NCBI GenBank assembly: GCA_902588515.1
Contig: CACIPP010000001.1
Span: 1-64,000, forward strand
Length of the DNA stretch: 64,000 bases
Origin: GCA-002704185 sp902588515
GTDB lineage: Bacteria; Pseudomonadota; Alphaproteobacteria; Pelagibacterales; Pelagibacteraceae
Reading direction: 5' to 3'
Positions 1 to 8,040 of the stretch are shown here, piece after piece. The notes under the pieces were generated by a model. That model made no database searches. It was not told where the DNA came from and worked only from the letters and a program-made list of their open reading frames with translations. Within the stretch, counting starts at the first letter, position 1; the number at the start of each line of letters is the position of its first letter. Position numbers and translations under genes: made by a program.

Positions 1-1071
1 CAAACCATATCCAAAAACTTTTAGCGCTCTTGAGGTTTGTTTAATACTTTCATCATCAAAGGATCCATATCCAAATAAACAAGAAATAATTTGTTCTGAA
101 CCAATTATTAGTCCAGCGGCGGCGGGTGCTGAAAGAAAAAGTGAAAGTTCTACTGATCTATTTTGTAAAAATTTTATAATCTTTTCTGATTTGCTTTTTA
201 GGCTTTTTGACAAAACTGGTAAAATCACCGTACCTACGGCAATACCCGTAAGTGCTAGTGGAAGTTGGTAAACTCTATCAGCATAATACAAATAAGAAAC
301 TGCACTAGATTGAAATGATGCAATAATAGTGCCTACTAAAATATTTATCTGCATAATTCCGGAAGAAAATATACTAGGCAATATCCTTTTAAAAAAATCT
401 TTTATATTTTTTAAATATATAAAATTAAAGCCTAATTTAGGTATAAAATATTTTCTCGTGCAAAATACTAAAATCAAGAACTGAACAATACCAGCAAAAA
501 AGACAGCTAATGACATATAATGTACAAATGATTTGTCGTAAGCACTTGATATAAAAATAGAGATTATAAAAAAAATATTTAATATAATAGGAGCTGCGGC
601 TGAAGCAGCAAATTTATTATTTGAATTTAGTATAGCTGATAAAAAAGATGAAAGTGAGACAAATAATAAAAAGGGGAATGTAATTCTACTTAATGTCTTT
701 GCCACTTCAAATTTATTAGGATCCTCTACGAAACCAGGAGAAATAATAAACATTACTCCACCCATGAAAATTTCACACAAAAATACAAATCCTAAAAGTA
801 TTATTAATAAAAAATTGAAAATTGAGTTTGCAAATAAATATGACTGTTTTTTATTTTTAAATTTTGTATACATTGGAATAAAAGCTGAATTAAAAGAACC
901 CTCTGCAAAAAGGCGTCTAAAAGTGTTTGGAAGTCTGAATGCTACAAAAAAAGCATCTGCTAAATAGGATGTGCCAATAAAAATAGCTATCAAAATGTCT
1001 CTTAAATAACCAAGAATTCTACTTATTATGGTTAGACCGCCAAATGACCCTACAGATTTCAAAATATTCAT
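1..1071 (-). CDS. murJ: MurJ lipid II flippase (partial, C-terminus beyond window)
   Basis: Inner-membrane flippase of the MurJ/MviN family that moves lipid-linked peptidoglycan precursor to the periplasm. Reading the minus strand from the ATG at 1071 gives 357 uninterrupted codons to the window edge. The protein begins MNILKSVGSFGGLTIISRIL, then has the family-typical segment FRLPNTFRRLFAEGSFNSAF near residues 43-62. Repeated hydrophobic membrane helices follow. The last part of the protein (normally about 500 residues) lies outside the window. It diverges from maeB across 72 bp. Seen: motifs and open frame; the function is family knowledge. Confidence 0.93.
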   Translation of the reverse strand, partial: MNILKSVGSFGGLTIISRILGYLRDILIAIFIGTSYLADAFFVAFRLPNTFRRLFAEGSFNSAFIPMYTKFKNKKQSYLFANSIFNFLLIILLGFVFLCEIFMGGVMFIISPGFVEDPNKFEVAKTLSRITFPFLLFVSLSSFLSAILNSNNKFAASAAAPIILNIFFIISIFISSAYDKSFVHYMSLAVFFAGIVQFLILVFCTRKYFIPKLGFNFIYLKNIKDFFKRILPSIFSSGIMQINILVGTIIASFQSSAVSYLYYADRVYQLPLALTGIAVGTVILPVLSKSLKSKSEKIIKFLQNRSVELSLFLSAPAAAGLIIGSEQIISCLFGYGSFDDESIKQTSRALKVFGYGL

Positions 1072-1143
1072 TTAATTATTGTTTTACAGAAAAATTCATC
1101 TAAATTAAAAGCTTATCTCTAAAGATTTAGGCAATTCTTTGAA

Positions 1144-3423
1144 ATGAATAAGAAAGATAATATAGAAAAATATAGCGATAAAGAAGCTTTGGATTTTCAT
1201 ACTGGGGGAAAACCAGGAAAGATAGAAATTATATCCTCAAAAGACTTAGCAACGCAAAGGGATTTGGCTTTAGCGTACTCTCCAGGAGTTGCTGTACCAT
1301 GTATAGAAATTTCTAAAAATGAGCAAAGTGCATATGACTATACTAGCAAAGGTAATTTAGTCGCTGTTATAAGTAATGGAAGTGCAATATTAGGATTAGG
1401 AGACTTGGGTGCACTAGCCTCAAAACCAGTTATGGAAGGGAAATCAGTTTTATTTAAAAGATTTGCAGATATCGACTCAATAGATATTGAAATAGACTCA
1501 AAAGACTCTAATGAGATCATCAATTGTATAAGTAAAATTTCAAAAACCTTTGGTGGTATTAATTTGGAAGATATTGCTGCGCCAGACTGTTTCATAATAG
1601 AAGAAAAACTAAAACAACTGGTGGACATTCCAATTTTTCATGATGACCAACATGGAACTGCTATTATTACTACCGCTGGATTAATAAATGCATTAGATAT
1701 AGCGAAAAAAGACATTAAGAAGGTTAAGATAGTCGTTAATGGAGCTGGAGCATCAGCAATAGCTTGCACTGAGTTATTTAAAAATAGTGGGGTGCCAAAC
1801 GAAAATGTAATCATGCTTGACAGGAAGGGTGTTATCTACAGAGATAGACCTGGCAAAATTGATCAATGGAAATCTAAACACGCGATAAATACTAAACATC
1901 GGACACTAGAAGATGCAATTAAAAATGCTGATGTTTTTCTTGGATTATCCGCAAAAGATGTGCTGAAACCTGAAATGGTAAAATCGATGGCAAAAAATCC
2001 AATTATATTTGCATGCGCAAATCCTGATCCTGAAATAAAACCAGAGCTAGTTCATGAAATCAGAAATGACGCCATTGTAGCTACGGGCCGTTCAGATTAC
2101 CCAAATCAAGTTAATAACTTGATCGGATTTCCATATATATTTAGAGGCGCACTTGATGTGAGAGCAAAAACAATTAATGAAGACATGAAAGTAGCTGCAG
2201 CAAACGCAATTGCAAAATTAGCTCGTGAGGATGTGCCAGATGAAGTAGTGGTTGCTTATGGCGGAGAAAGACCACAATACGGTAAAGATTATATAATCCC
2301 ATCGACTTTCGATCCAAGGCTTATAACCTCAATACCCATTGCTGTTGCAAAAGCTGCGATAAAAAGCGGTGTCGCACAAAAACCAATCAAGGATTTTTCA
2401 ATTTATGAGCAGCAATTGGCTGAGAGACTTGATCCTTCAATGAATTTTATGAAAACGATTAACTCACTAATTAAAAGTAAGACAAAAAAAATAGTGTTTG
2501 CTGAGGGTGAAGATCCAGAAAGTTTAAAAGCAGCTGTAGCTTTCAAAAACAGCGGATTAGGTGAACCAATTTTAATAGCAAATGAGGAAAAGCTTAAAAA
2601 TACATTTAAAAAAATTGGTTTAAACGAAAACTATAAAATTCAAGTTACAAATTCTACCGATAAAGATAAATCTAAAAAATATATTAATTATCTTTACAAA
2701 AAATTACAAAGAAAAGGGGTATTAGAAGCTGAGTGTAATAAGCTTGTTAAAACAGACCGTGTAACATGGGGTTCGTGTATGGTTGCTTGTGGCGATGCCG
2801 ATGGGATGGTAGCTGGAAATACAAGGCATTATGCTGCAACTGTAGATAAATTAATGCAGTCTATAGGTTCTCGTGATGACGAAATTGTTTTTGGGTTATG
2901 TGTTTTTGTTAATAGAGGAAGAACAATCGTAATCGCTGACACAAATGTTATTGAATACCCAACATCTGAAGAACTTGCATCAATAGCAAAATCATCCGCA
3001 AGAGTAGCAAAACTTCTTGGATTAGATCCGAAAATTGCTTTTTTATCACATTCAACTTTTGGGCAACCAGAAACAGATAGAACTAAACGAATATCTAAAG
3101 CAGTCGAAATGTTAAAAGATGAGAAAGTAGATTTTCTATTTGATGGCGAGATGCAGCCAGATGTAGCACTGAATAATAAATATAAAGGTACTTATTCTTT
3201 TTCAGAGATTGTAGGTAGTGCAAATGTTTTAGTAATGCCCTCAATACATGCGGCTGCAATTTCTATAAAAATGTTGAAAGAACTTTCTCGTGGTAAGGTA
3301 TTTGGACCATTGCTAATTGGTCTAGCTCAACCAATTGAGGTTGCCCCACTAAGATCTTCAAGTTCTGAAATCTTAAATTTAGCTTCTATAGCGGCTTATT
3401 CCTCTGAGATTATTAAATATTAA
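1144..3423 (+). CDS. maeB: NADP-dependent malic enzyme with phosphotransacetylase-like C-terminal domain
   Basis: Oxidative decarboxylation of malate to pyruvate with NADP, in the cytoplasm. The 759 residues match the usual MaeB length. The N-terminal malic domain shows LALAYSPGVAVPC, GDLGALASKPVMEGK and FHDDQHGTAI. A Rossmann motif, VVNGAGASAIACTELF, sits around residues 198-213. From about residue 430 the protein carries the phosphotransacetylase-like domain found in MaeB, which is usually regulatory rather than active. No Shine-Dalgarno sequence is obvious. I looked for a glycine riboswitch in the leader and saw none. The stop overlaps the end of the convergent BON gene by 4 bp. Confidence 0.95.
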   Translation: MNKKDNIEKYSDKEALDFHTGGKPGKIEIISSKDLATQRDLALAYSPGVAVPCIEISKNEQSAYDYTSKGNLVAVISNGSAILGLGDLGALASKPVMEGKSVLFKRFADIDSIDIEIDSKDSNEIINCISKISKTFGGINLEDIAAPDCFIIEEKLKQLVDIPIFHDDQHGTAIITTAGLINALDIAKKDIKKVKIVVNGAGASAIACTELFKNSGVPNENVIMLDRKGVIYRDRPGKIDQWKSKHAINTKHRTLEDAIKNADVFLGLSAKDVLKPEMVKSMAKNPIIFACANPDPEIKPELVHEIRNDAIVATGRSDYPNQVNNLIGFPYIFRGALDVRAKTINEDMKVAAANAIAKLAREDVPDEVVVAYGGERPQYGKDYIIPSTFDPRLITSIPIAVAKAAIKSGVAQKPIKDFSIYEQQLAERLDPSMNFMKTINSLIKSKTKKIVFAEGEDPESLKAAVAFKNSGLGEPILIANEEKLKNTFKKIGLNENYKIQVTNSTDKDKSKKYINYLYKKLQRKGVLEAECNKLVKTDRVTWGSCMVACGDADGMVAGNTRHYAATVDKLMQSIGSRDDEIVFGLCVFVNRGRTIVIADTNVIEYPTSEELASIAKSSARVAKLLGLDPKIAFLSHSTFGQPETDRTKRISKAVEMLKDEKVDFLFDGEMQPDVALNNKYKGTYSFSEIVGSANVLVMPSIHAAAISIKMLKELSRGKVFGPLLIGLAQPIEVAPLRSSSSEILNLASIAAYSSEIIKY

Positions 3424-4028
3424 TTTTTTAATCTTTGATTGTTTGTAAGATCAGAAATTAAAAAAATACTTGATACAACTTCTTCAATATCATTAATCTG
3501 ATTTGCTTCATTGATAACAAGTTTTCTTTCTTCCTCGCTCCTTGCGATTCCAAAAATATAAATATTTTGATTTACTGTCGTAACCTGAAAATTCGCTGAT
3601 TTTATATTTTTATCACTTACTAACGCAACTTTTAATTGTGATGTAATGAGTATATCTTTTGCCTTATCTTTCCAAGTCGTTTCATCTTTAACCGTTATAT
3701 TATTTTGAACAGACCTTACGCCATCTGTCTCCCATGCTAATTTGGTCATTAAAATCTTTTCATCTATAGAATTAACTTCTCCTTTAATAAAAAATCTCCC
3801 ATCTAATGATTTACCTTTCACAGCTAAAAAATATTTTTTATCTGTCTCAGTAACTTTAAATTTGAATGACTTCTCTATTATATTATCGTCTACAATTGTT
3901 CCAAAAGTCCTTGGGTCTTCTGAAATTTGTACTCCTGTTTTAATAACTCCGACAGTCGCTGTACCTATGACAGGCACGCAACTGTAAAAAAAATAAAGTA
4001 CTGGAATTATTTTTAATAATTTATTCAT
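3420..4028 (-). CDS. BON-domain lipoprotein (DolP/OsmY-like)
   Basis: Probable envelope lipoprotein of 202 residues. The N-terminus is a short signal with a lipobox-like FFYSC near residue 17. Two BON-type repeats follow, about residues 55-115 and 122-190; the first has the VKGEV..D..I and VxxVxN pattern (GVRSVQNNITV). In E. coli the BON lipoprotein DolP lies in the same cluster as rsmI and lpoA, and both neighbours here are of those families, so an outer-membrane integrity role is plausible. Its 3' end overlaps maeB and its start overlaps the rsmI stop region by 8 bp. Confidence 0.75.
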   Translation of the reverse strand: MNKLLKIIPVLYFFYSCVPVIGTATVGVIKTGVQISEDPRTFGTIVDDNIIEKSFKFKVTETDKKYFLAVKGKSLDGRFFIKGEVNSIDEKILMTKLAWETDGVRSVQNNITVKDETTWKDKAKDILITSQLKVALVSDKNIKSANFQVTTVNQNIYIFGIARSEEERKLVINEANQINDIEEVVSSIFLISDLTNNQRLKN

Positions 4029-4860
4029 TTAATAATTTAATAACTTTTTCGTATATACTTTTTTTGCTCAAATTATATTTATTACCTAAATATTCAGATA
4101 TATCTTTTGACTTCATTTTACCAATCAATAATTTAATTTCTGCTACGATATCAACAGGGTTATATTGTTTTTGTTCAGAAAAATTATTATCTACTAAGAG
4201 GGTTAATTCCCCTTTATTATTTTTTTCAACATACCTTTGAAGTCTGTCTACTTTATCCCTAATATAAGTTTCGTGAAGCTTTGTTATTTCTCTTGCTATA
4301 AAAAATTCCATATCATAAAAATGTTTAACAATTATTTTGTGATATTTTTTTAAATCTCTTGAAGGTATAAAAAAAATTAAAACTGCATTGATTTTTTTTA
4401 ATTTAATTAAATATCTTTCAGCCTCAGATAGTTTCTTTGGAAGGAATCCGGCAAAATGAAAATTTTCTTGGAAACCTGATACGCTATAAGCCGCGATAGG
4501 CGCTGAAACACCAGGTACTGGAAAAATATTAATGTTATTTTCATGTACTGCTGTAATTAAACCTTTTCCTGGATCGGAAATTGACGGTGTTCCAGAGTCC
4601 GAGACCAAAGATATTATTTTTCCCTTTTTTAAATCTTCAATAATTTTTTCTTTTATTTTAGTCTCATTAAACTTATGATAACTAACTAACTTTTTTGATA
4701 TTTTAAAATAATTTAGAATTTTCAATGTATTTCTAGTATCTTCACACAGTATATAGTCTGAATTAGAAATTGTAACTTTAGCTCTGAATGTTATATCGTT
4801 GAGATTGCCAATTGGTAGACTAACGATGTATAATCCACTCTTTAAAATGTTTTTATTCAT
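4021..4860 (-). CDS. rsmI: 16S rRNA (cytidine-1402-2'-O)-methyltransferase RsmI
   Basis: SAM-dependent methyltransferase that modifies C1402 in the ribosomal P site. The 279-residue length is normal. Tetrapyrrole-methylase-fold motifs are clear: LYIVSLPIGNLNDITFRA at the start, CEDTRNTLKIL near residue 40, LVSDSGTPSISDPG near residue 82, and VPGVSAPIAAYSVSGF near residue 118. It is translationally linked to the BON lipoprotein gene downstream (8-bp overlap) and diverges from the LpoA-like gene with only 32 bp between starts, so their promoters must overlap or lie inside coding sequence. Confidence 0.95.
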   Translation of the reverse strand: MNKNILKSGLYIVSLPIGNLNDITFRAKVTISNSDYILCEDTRNTLKILNYFKISKKLVSYHKFNETKIKEKIIEDLKKGKIISLVSDSGTPSISDPGKGLITAVHENNINIFPVPGVSAPIAAYSVSGFQENFHFAGFLPKKLSEAERYLIKLKKINAVLIFFIPSRDLKKYHKIIVKHFYDMEFFIAREITKLHETYIRDKVDRLQRYVEKNNKGELTLLVDNNFSEQKQYNPVDIVAEIKLLIGKMKSKDISEYLGNKYNLSKKSIYEKVIKLLNE

Positions 4861-4892
4861 AAATTTATTAATAGCTCAAATACGATCATAAC

Positions 4893-6047
4893 ATGAAGGC
4901 AATTAAATATATCTTATTTTTTTACCTTGTAGTTTTTTTCTCAGTTACTGCTCAAGCTAAAAAAGACAAGTTAAGAATTGGTGCCATCTTACCGCTTTCA
5001 GGCAAATACAGTGATATTGGAGTTAGAGTAATGAATACAATTCAATTGACCATATTTGAATTAGATAATTTAGATATTGAAATATATCCTTACGACACAA
5101 AAAGTTCAAAAGAAGGTGCTAAAAACGCCTACCTAAAAGCAAGAGAAAAAAATTTAAATATATTTATCGGACCGATAACCGCAGAGTCATTAGAAGAAAT
5201 TAAAAATCTGAAAGATTTTCAAAATTCATTTTTCTTTTCATTTAGCAATAAAGAAACAAAAATACCATCAAATGTATTAAATTTTGGAGTGAATTTATCT
5301 TCAGAAATCAAAGCATTGGATAACTTTCTAAAAAAAAGAAGTGATAAAATTGTTTATTTTGCAAAAGAGAACAATTTTTCAAAACTTGCTTTGGAACAGT
5401 TAAAGTCTAAGGTGAAGATAAAGAAAAAATATTTTTACAAAAATTTTAACGAAATTAAATTAAGATCATTACAAGCAACTAATTTTAATTATCGAAATAA
5501 AAAACATTTAGATCAAATCAAAAGATTAAAAGCAACCGGAGATGAAGGTGATGCAAATTATGCAAAAGAATTAGAGAAACACGATACTAGAGAGGGTGTT
5601 ACTTATAGACGTGTATTTATACCAAATTATAAAAACGAACTTATCGCATCAATTTCTTTTTTTGATTTTTACGACGTGAATTATAAAACTGTTCAATTCA
5701 TTACTTTAAATCAGTGGTTTAACAAAAATTTATTATTAGAACCATCATTAGAAAATATTATATTTCCATCTATTAATCTCAATGCTTTTGAAAAATTGAA
5801 TAAAAAATATAAAAAAGTTTACGGAAGTAATATTGAAAATATTGAAATTTTAGCATTTGATATTGTTCCTTTAATTGCATCAACGTGGTTTAACAAAAAA
5901 GAAAATTATCTAAGAATTGAAGATTTTCAAAAATCCACTTTTAAGGGTGAGATTGGAAAATTTAAAATTGAAAAAAATAAGGTAAATCACGAATTACAAC
6001 TTTATAAAATTAAAAAAGGTAAATTTATTAAAGTTAAGAAAACTTAA
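4893..6047 (+). CDS. Penicillin-binding protein activator, LpoA/YraM-like periplasmic binding fold
   Basis: Periplasmic protein of 384 residues with a cleavable signal ending near AQA (residues 20-22). It starts the mature part with RIGAILPLSGKYSDIG, the entry motif of type-1 periplasmic-binding-protein folds, including the C-terminal domain of LpoA. Linkage to rsmI and a BON lipoprotein copies the E. coli yraL-lpoA-...-yraP neighbourhood and supports the LpoA reading over an amino-acid ABC binding protein. No ABC permease or ATPase genes are nearby. There is no lipobox cysteine, so it is probably soluble. The 3' end overlaps rdgB by 14 bp. Confidence 0.7.
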   Translation: MKAIKYILFFYLVVFFSVTAQAKKDKLRIGAILPLSGKYSDIGVRVMNTIQLTIFELDNLDIEIYPYDTKSSKEGAKNAYLKAREKNLNIFIGPITAESLEEIKNLKDFQNSFFFSFSNKETKIPSNVLNFGVNLSSEIKALDNFLKKRSDKIVYFAKENNFSKLALEQLKSKVKIKKKYFYKNFNEIKLRSLQATNFNYRNKKHLDQIKRLKATGDEGDANYAKELEKHDTREGVTYRRVFIPNYKNELIASISFFDFYDVNYKTVQFITLNQWFNKNLLLEPSLENIIFPSINLNAFEKLNKKYKKVYGSNIENIEILAFDIVPLIASTWFNKKENYLRIEDFQKSTFKGEIGKFKIEKNKVNHELQLYKIKKGKFIKVKKT

Positions 6048-6645
6048 AATATTTTTTAATTTTTTTAAATGCTTTATATCTATGAGAAATTTTTTGTTTT
6101 TGTCTTTTTTTTAATTCACCAAAAGTTTTTTTTTGACCACTAGGAATAAATATAGGATCATATCCAAAGCCATTTTTTCCTTTTGCTGGAAATACAATCC
6201 TTCCCTTAATTCTTCCTATAAACTCTCTCGAAGTTCCATCAGGAAGCGCTATCGATAAGCAACATACAAAATTTGCTTTTGAATTTAACTTATTCTTTTT
6301 TTTTAGCTTTTTATAAACTTTTCGAATTGCCGAATTAAAGTTTTTTTTTCTCCCCGCCCATCTAGCTGAATAAATACCTGGTTGATTATTTAACTCAGAT
6401 ATTTCAATGCCTGAGTCATCAGAAATACATACAATCTTACTTGATTTAGCACCGTAAAGAGATTTAATTTTTGCATTAGCCTGAAAGGTTTTTCCATTCT
6501 CAACAGGTTCTTTCATATTAAAATCTCTAGGTTTGAAATAACGAATTTTTTTTGGCAATAATTCTTTGATCTCCTTAAATTTACCAGGATTATTTGTTGC
6601 TATTAAAATTTTCTTTATCGATTTTAAAATTTTAAACTTATTCAC
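6034..6645 (-). CDS. rdgB: RdgB/HAM1 non-canonical purine NTP pyrophosphatase
   Basis: Hydrolyses dITP, ITP and XTP to monophosphates and so sanitises the nucleotide pool. The 203 residues carry ILIATNNPGKFKEIKELL at the N-terminus, SDDSGIEISELNNQPGIYSARWAG around residues 75-100 (split here as SDDSGIE and PGIYSARWAG), and GFGYDPIFIP near residue 158. The start is a GTG inside the end of rph (8-bp overlap), so translation is probably coupled. rph-rdgB pairing is common in alphaproteobacteria. It converges on the LpoA-like gene with a 14-bp overlap. Confidence 0.95.
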   Translation of the reverse strand: MNKFKILKSIKKILIATNNPGKFKEIKELLPKKIRYFKPRDFNMKEPVENGKTFQANAKIKSLYGAKSSKIVCISDDSGIEISELNNQPGIYSARWAGRKKNFNSAIRKVYKKLKKKNKLNSKANFVCCLSIALPDGTSREFIGRIKGRIVFPAKGKNGFGYDPIFIPSGQKKTFGELKKRQKQKISHRYKAFKKIKKYFKFS

Positions 6646-7354
6646 TTAATATTTTTTTTTGGTATTTTATTATTTCAGATATTATTTCTTTTGCTTTAAT
6701 CAACATTTCATTAAATTGTTTTTCGCTACATGCCTCTTTTTCTGATGTTAATTGTATTTCTATTAAATCTCGTGAACTATTAATTACAAAATTTGCATCC
6801 ACATCAGCTATGCTATCTTCTTCATAGTCTAAGTCTATAAGATGATCACCATTCACATAACCACTACTTATCGCAGCGATTTGATTTTTAATTGGATTGG
6901 TGTTTATTATTTTTTTACTTTGCATTATTTTAATACATTCTACTAATGCTACGTATCCACCGGTTATAGATGCAGTCCTTGTTCCTCCATCTGCTTGGAT
7001 CACATCGCAATCAATTGTTATCAAATTTTCTCCTAATATGCTTAAATCAACTGAAGATCTTAATGCCCTTCCTATTAATCTTTGAATTTCAGAAGTTCGA
7101 CCTGAAATTTTTCCAACGGACGCCTCTCGTCTCATTCTCTCGTTTGTTGATCTTGGTAACATGCCGTACTCAGCCGTTATCCATCCTTTGCCACTACCCT
7201 TTAGCCATTTTGGCAGTTTGCCTTCAAAAGAAGCTGTGCAAATGATTTGAGTATTTCCTAACTTGATTAAACACGAGCCATCTGCATTTTTAATGTTATT
7301 TTTAACTATTTCGAGGGGTCTTATCTCAAAATTTTTTCTATTTTTTCTTGTCAT
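6638..7354 (-). CDS. rph: Ribonuclease PH
   Basis: Phosphorolytic 3'-5' exoribonuclease that trims tRNA 3' ends. At 238 residues it is full length. Characteristic segments are IRPLEI near the start, ADGSCLIKLGNTQIICTASF (residues 24-43), the arginine-rich LIGRALRSSVD, DCDVIQADGGTRTASITGGY (about residues 113-132) and LDYEEDSIADVDANFV near residue 173. It diverges from grpE with 60 bp between. In many alphaproteobacteria hrcA sits between rph and grpE; here it is absent. Confidence 0.96.
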   Translation of the reverse strand: MTRKNRKNFEIRPLEIVKNNIKNADGSCLIKLGNTQIICTASFEGKLPKWLKGSGKGWITAEYGMLPRSTNERMRREASVGKISGRTSEIQRLIGRALRSSVDLSILGENLITIDCDVIQADGGTRTASITGGYVALVECIKIMQSKKIINTNPIKNQIAAISSGYVNGDHLIDLDYEEDSIADVDANFVINSSRDLIEIQLTSEKEACSEKQFNEMLIKAKEIISEIIKYQKKILSE

Positions 7355-7414
7355 TTGAACTTGGATTTTTTTAAACCATCATTATATATCTTTTTAACAG
7401 ATTAAAGATACATT

Positions 7415-7957
7415 ATGACTGACAAAAATGATGAAAAAAAGTCCTCTTCACCTAAGGATAATGAAATTAGCCCAAAAAACTTAGCTGGAAACGATGATAA
7501 TCATAGTGAAAAAATAAAAGAACTTAATGATAAACTTTTACGTGCTTTAGCCGAAAGCGAGAATCTAAGAAAAAATCATGAAAAAGAGAAAGAAGATATT
7601 ATTAAGTTTGGAGCATCGACGTTTGCTCTACAAATTTTAGCACTTACTGACAATTTACATCGAGCGTTCAATATTTTTAAACAAAACGATAAATTCAAAA
7701 CTGCTGAATTTAAAGAAATTTTAGAGGGTGTGGAAATTATTGAAAAAGATTTAGAAAGCACTCTAAAACAAAATAATATATATTACATAAAATGCTTAGG
7801 ACTAAAATTCGATCCTAATTTTCATCAGGCAGTTGGGCAGAAGGAGAGCGATAAAGAAGAGGGTACTATAATTGAAGAAGTCCAAAAAGGTTACACACTA
7901 TACGAAAGATTATTGAGACCTTCTATGGTATATGTAGCCAAAAACCCCAAAAAATAA
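7415..7957 (+). CDS. grpE: GrpE nucleotide exchange factor
   Basis: Exchange factor for the DnaK chaperone. The 180-residue protein has a charged, low-complexity first 30 residues, a long coiled-coil region (about residues 30-95), and the compact C-terminal beta domain signature KFDPNFHQAV (residues 130-139) followed by GYTLYERLLRPSMVYVAK. It lies 83 bp upstream of dnaK and completes the grpE-dnaK-dnaJ set. No CIRCE inverted repeat was seen in front of it, consistent with the missing hrcA. Confidence 0.95.
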   Translation: MTDKNDEKKSSSPKDNEISPKNLAGNDDNHSEKIKELNDKLLRALAESENLRKNHEKEKEDIIKFGASTFALQILALTDNLHRAFNIFKQNDKFKTAEFKEILEGVEIIEKDLESTLKQNNIYYIKCLGLKFDPNFHQAVGQKESDKEEGTIIEEVQKGYTLYERLLRPSMVYVAKNPKK

Positions 7958-7989
7958 GTATTTTCTAATAAAAAAAATTCATTTATTGC

Positions 7990-8019
7990 CTTGTAAAACT
8001 CAAGATAATTACCACATCA
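7990..8019 (+). promoter_or_regulatory. Candidate heat-shock (sigma-32-like) promoter before dnaK
   Basis: Seen: CTTGTAA at 7990-7996, a 15-bp spacer, then CCACATCA at 8012-8019, resembling the CTTGAA / CCCCAT pattern of RpoH promoters. A good Shine-Dalgarno sequence, AAGGAG, lies just upstream of the dnaK ATG at 8041. The -35-like box also begins the imperfect inverted repeat CTTG-N7-CAAG (7990-8004). A match of this quality can arise by chance in AT-rich DNA. Confidence 0.35.
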
Positions 8020-8040
8020 TACATTATTAAGGAGAATATT

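Noticed and set aside
764..967. 67-aa plus-strand frame
   Set aside because: Shadow of murJ on the other strand; no ribosome site and the minus-strand reading is an unmistakable MurJ.
1072..1143. Possible riboswitch before maeB
   Set aside because: I looked for glycine, SAM and TPP aptamer motifs; none are present in this 72-bp leader.
4893..6047. Branched-chain amino-acid ABC binding protein
   Set aside because: Same fold, but there are no transporter genes nearby and the rsmI/BON context favours an LpoA-like activator.
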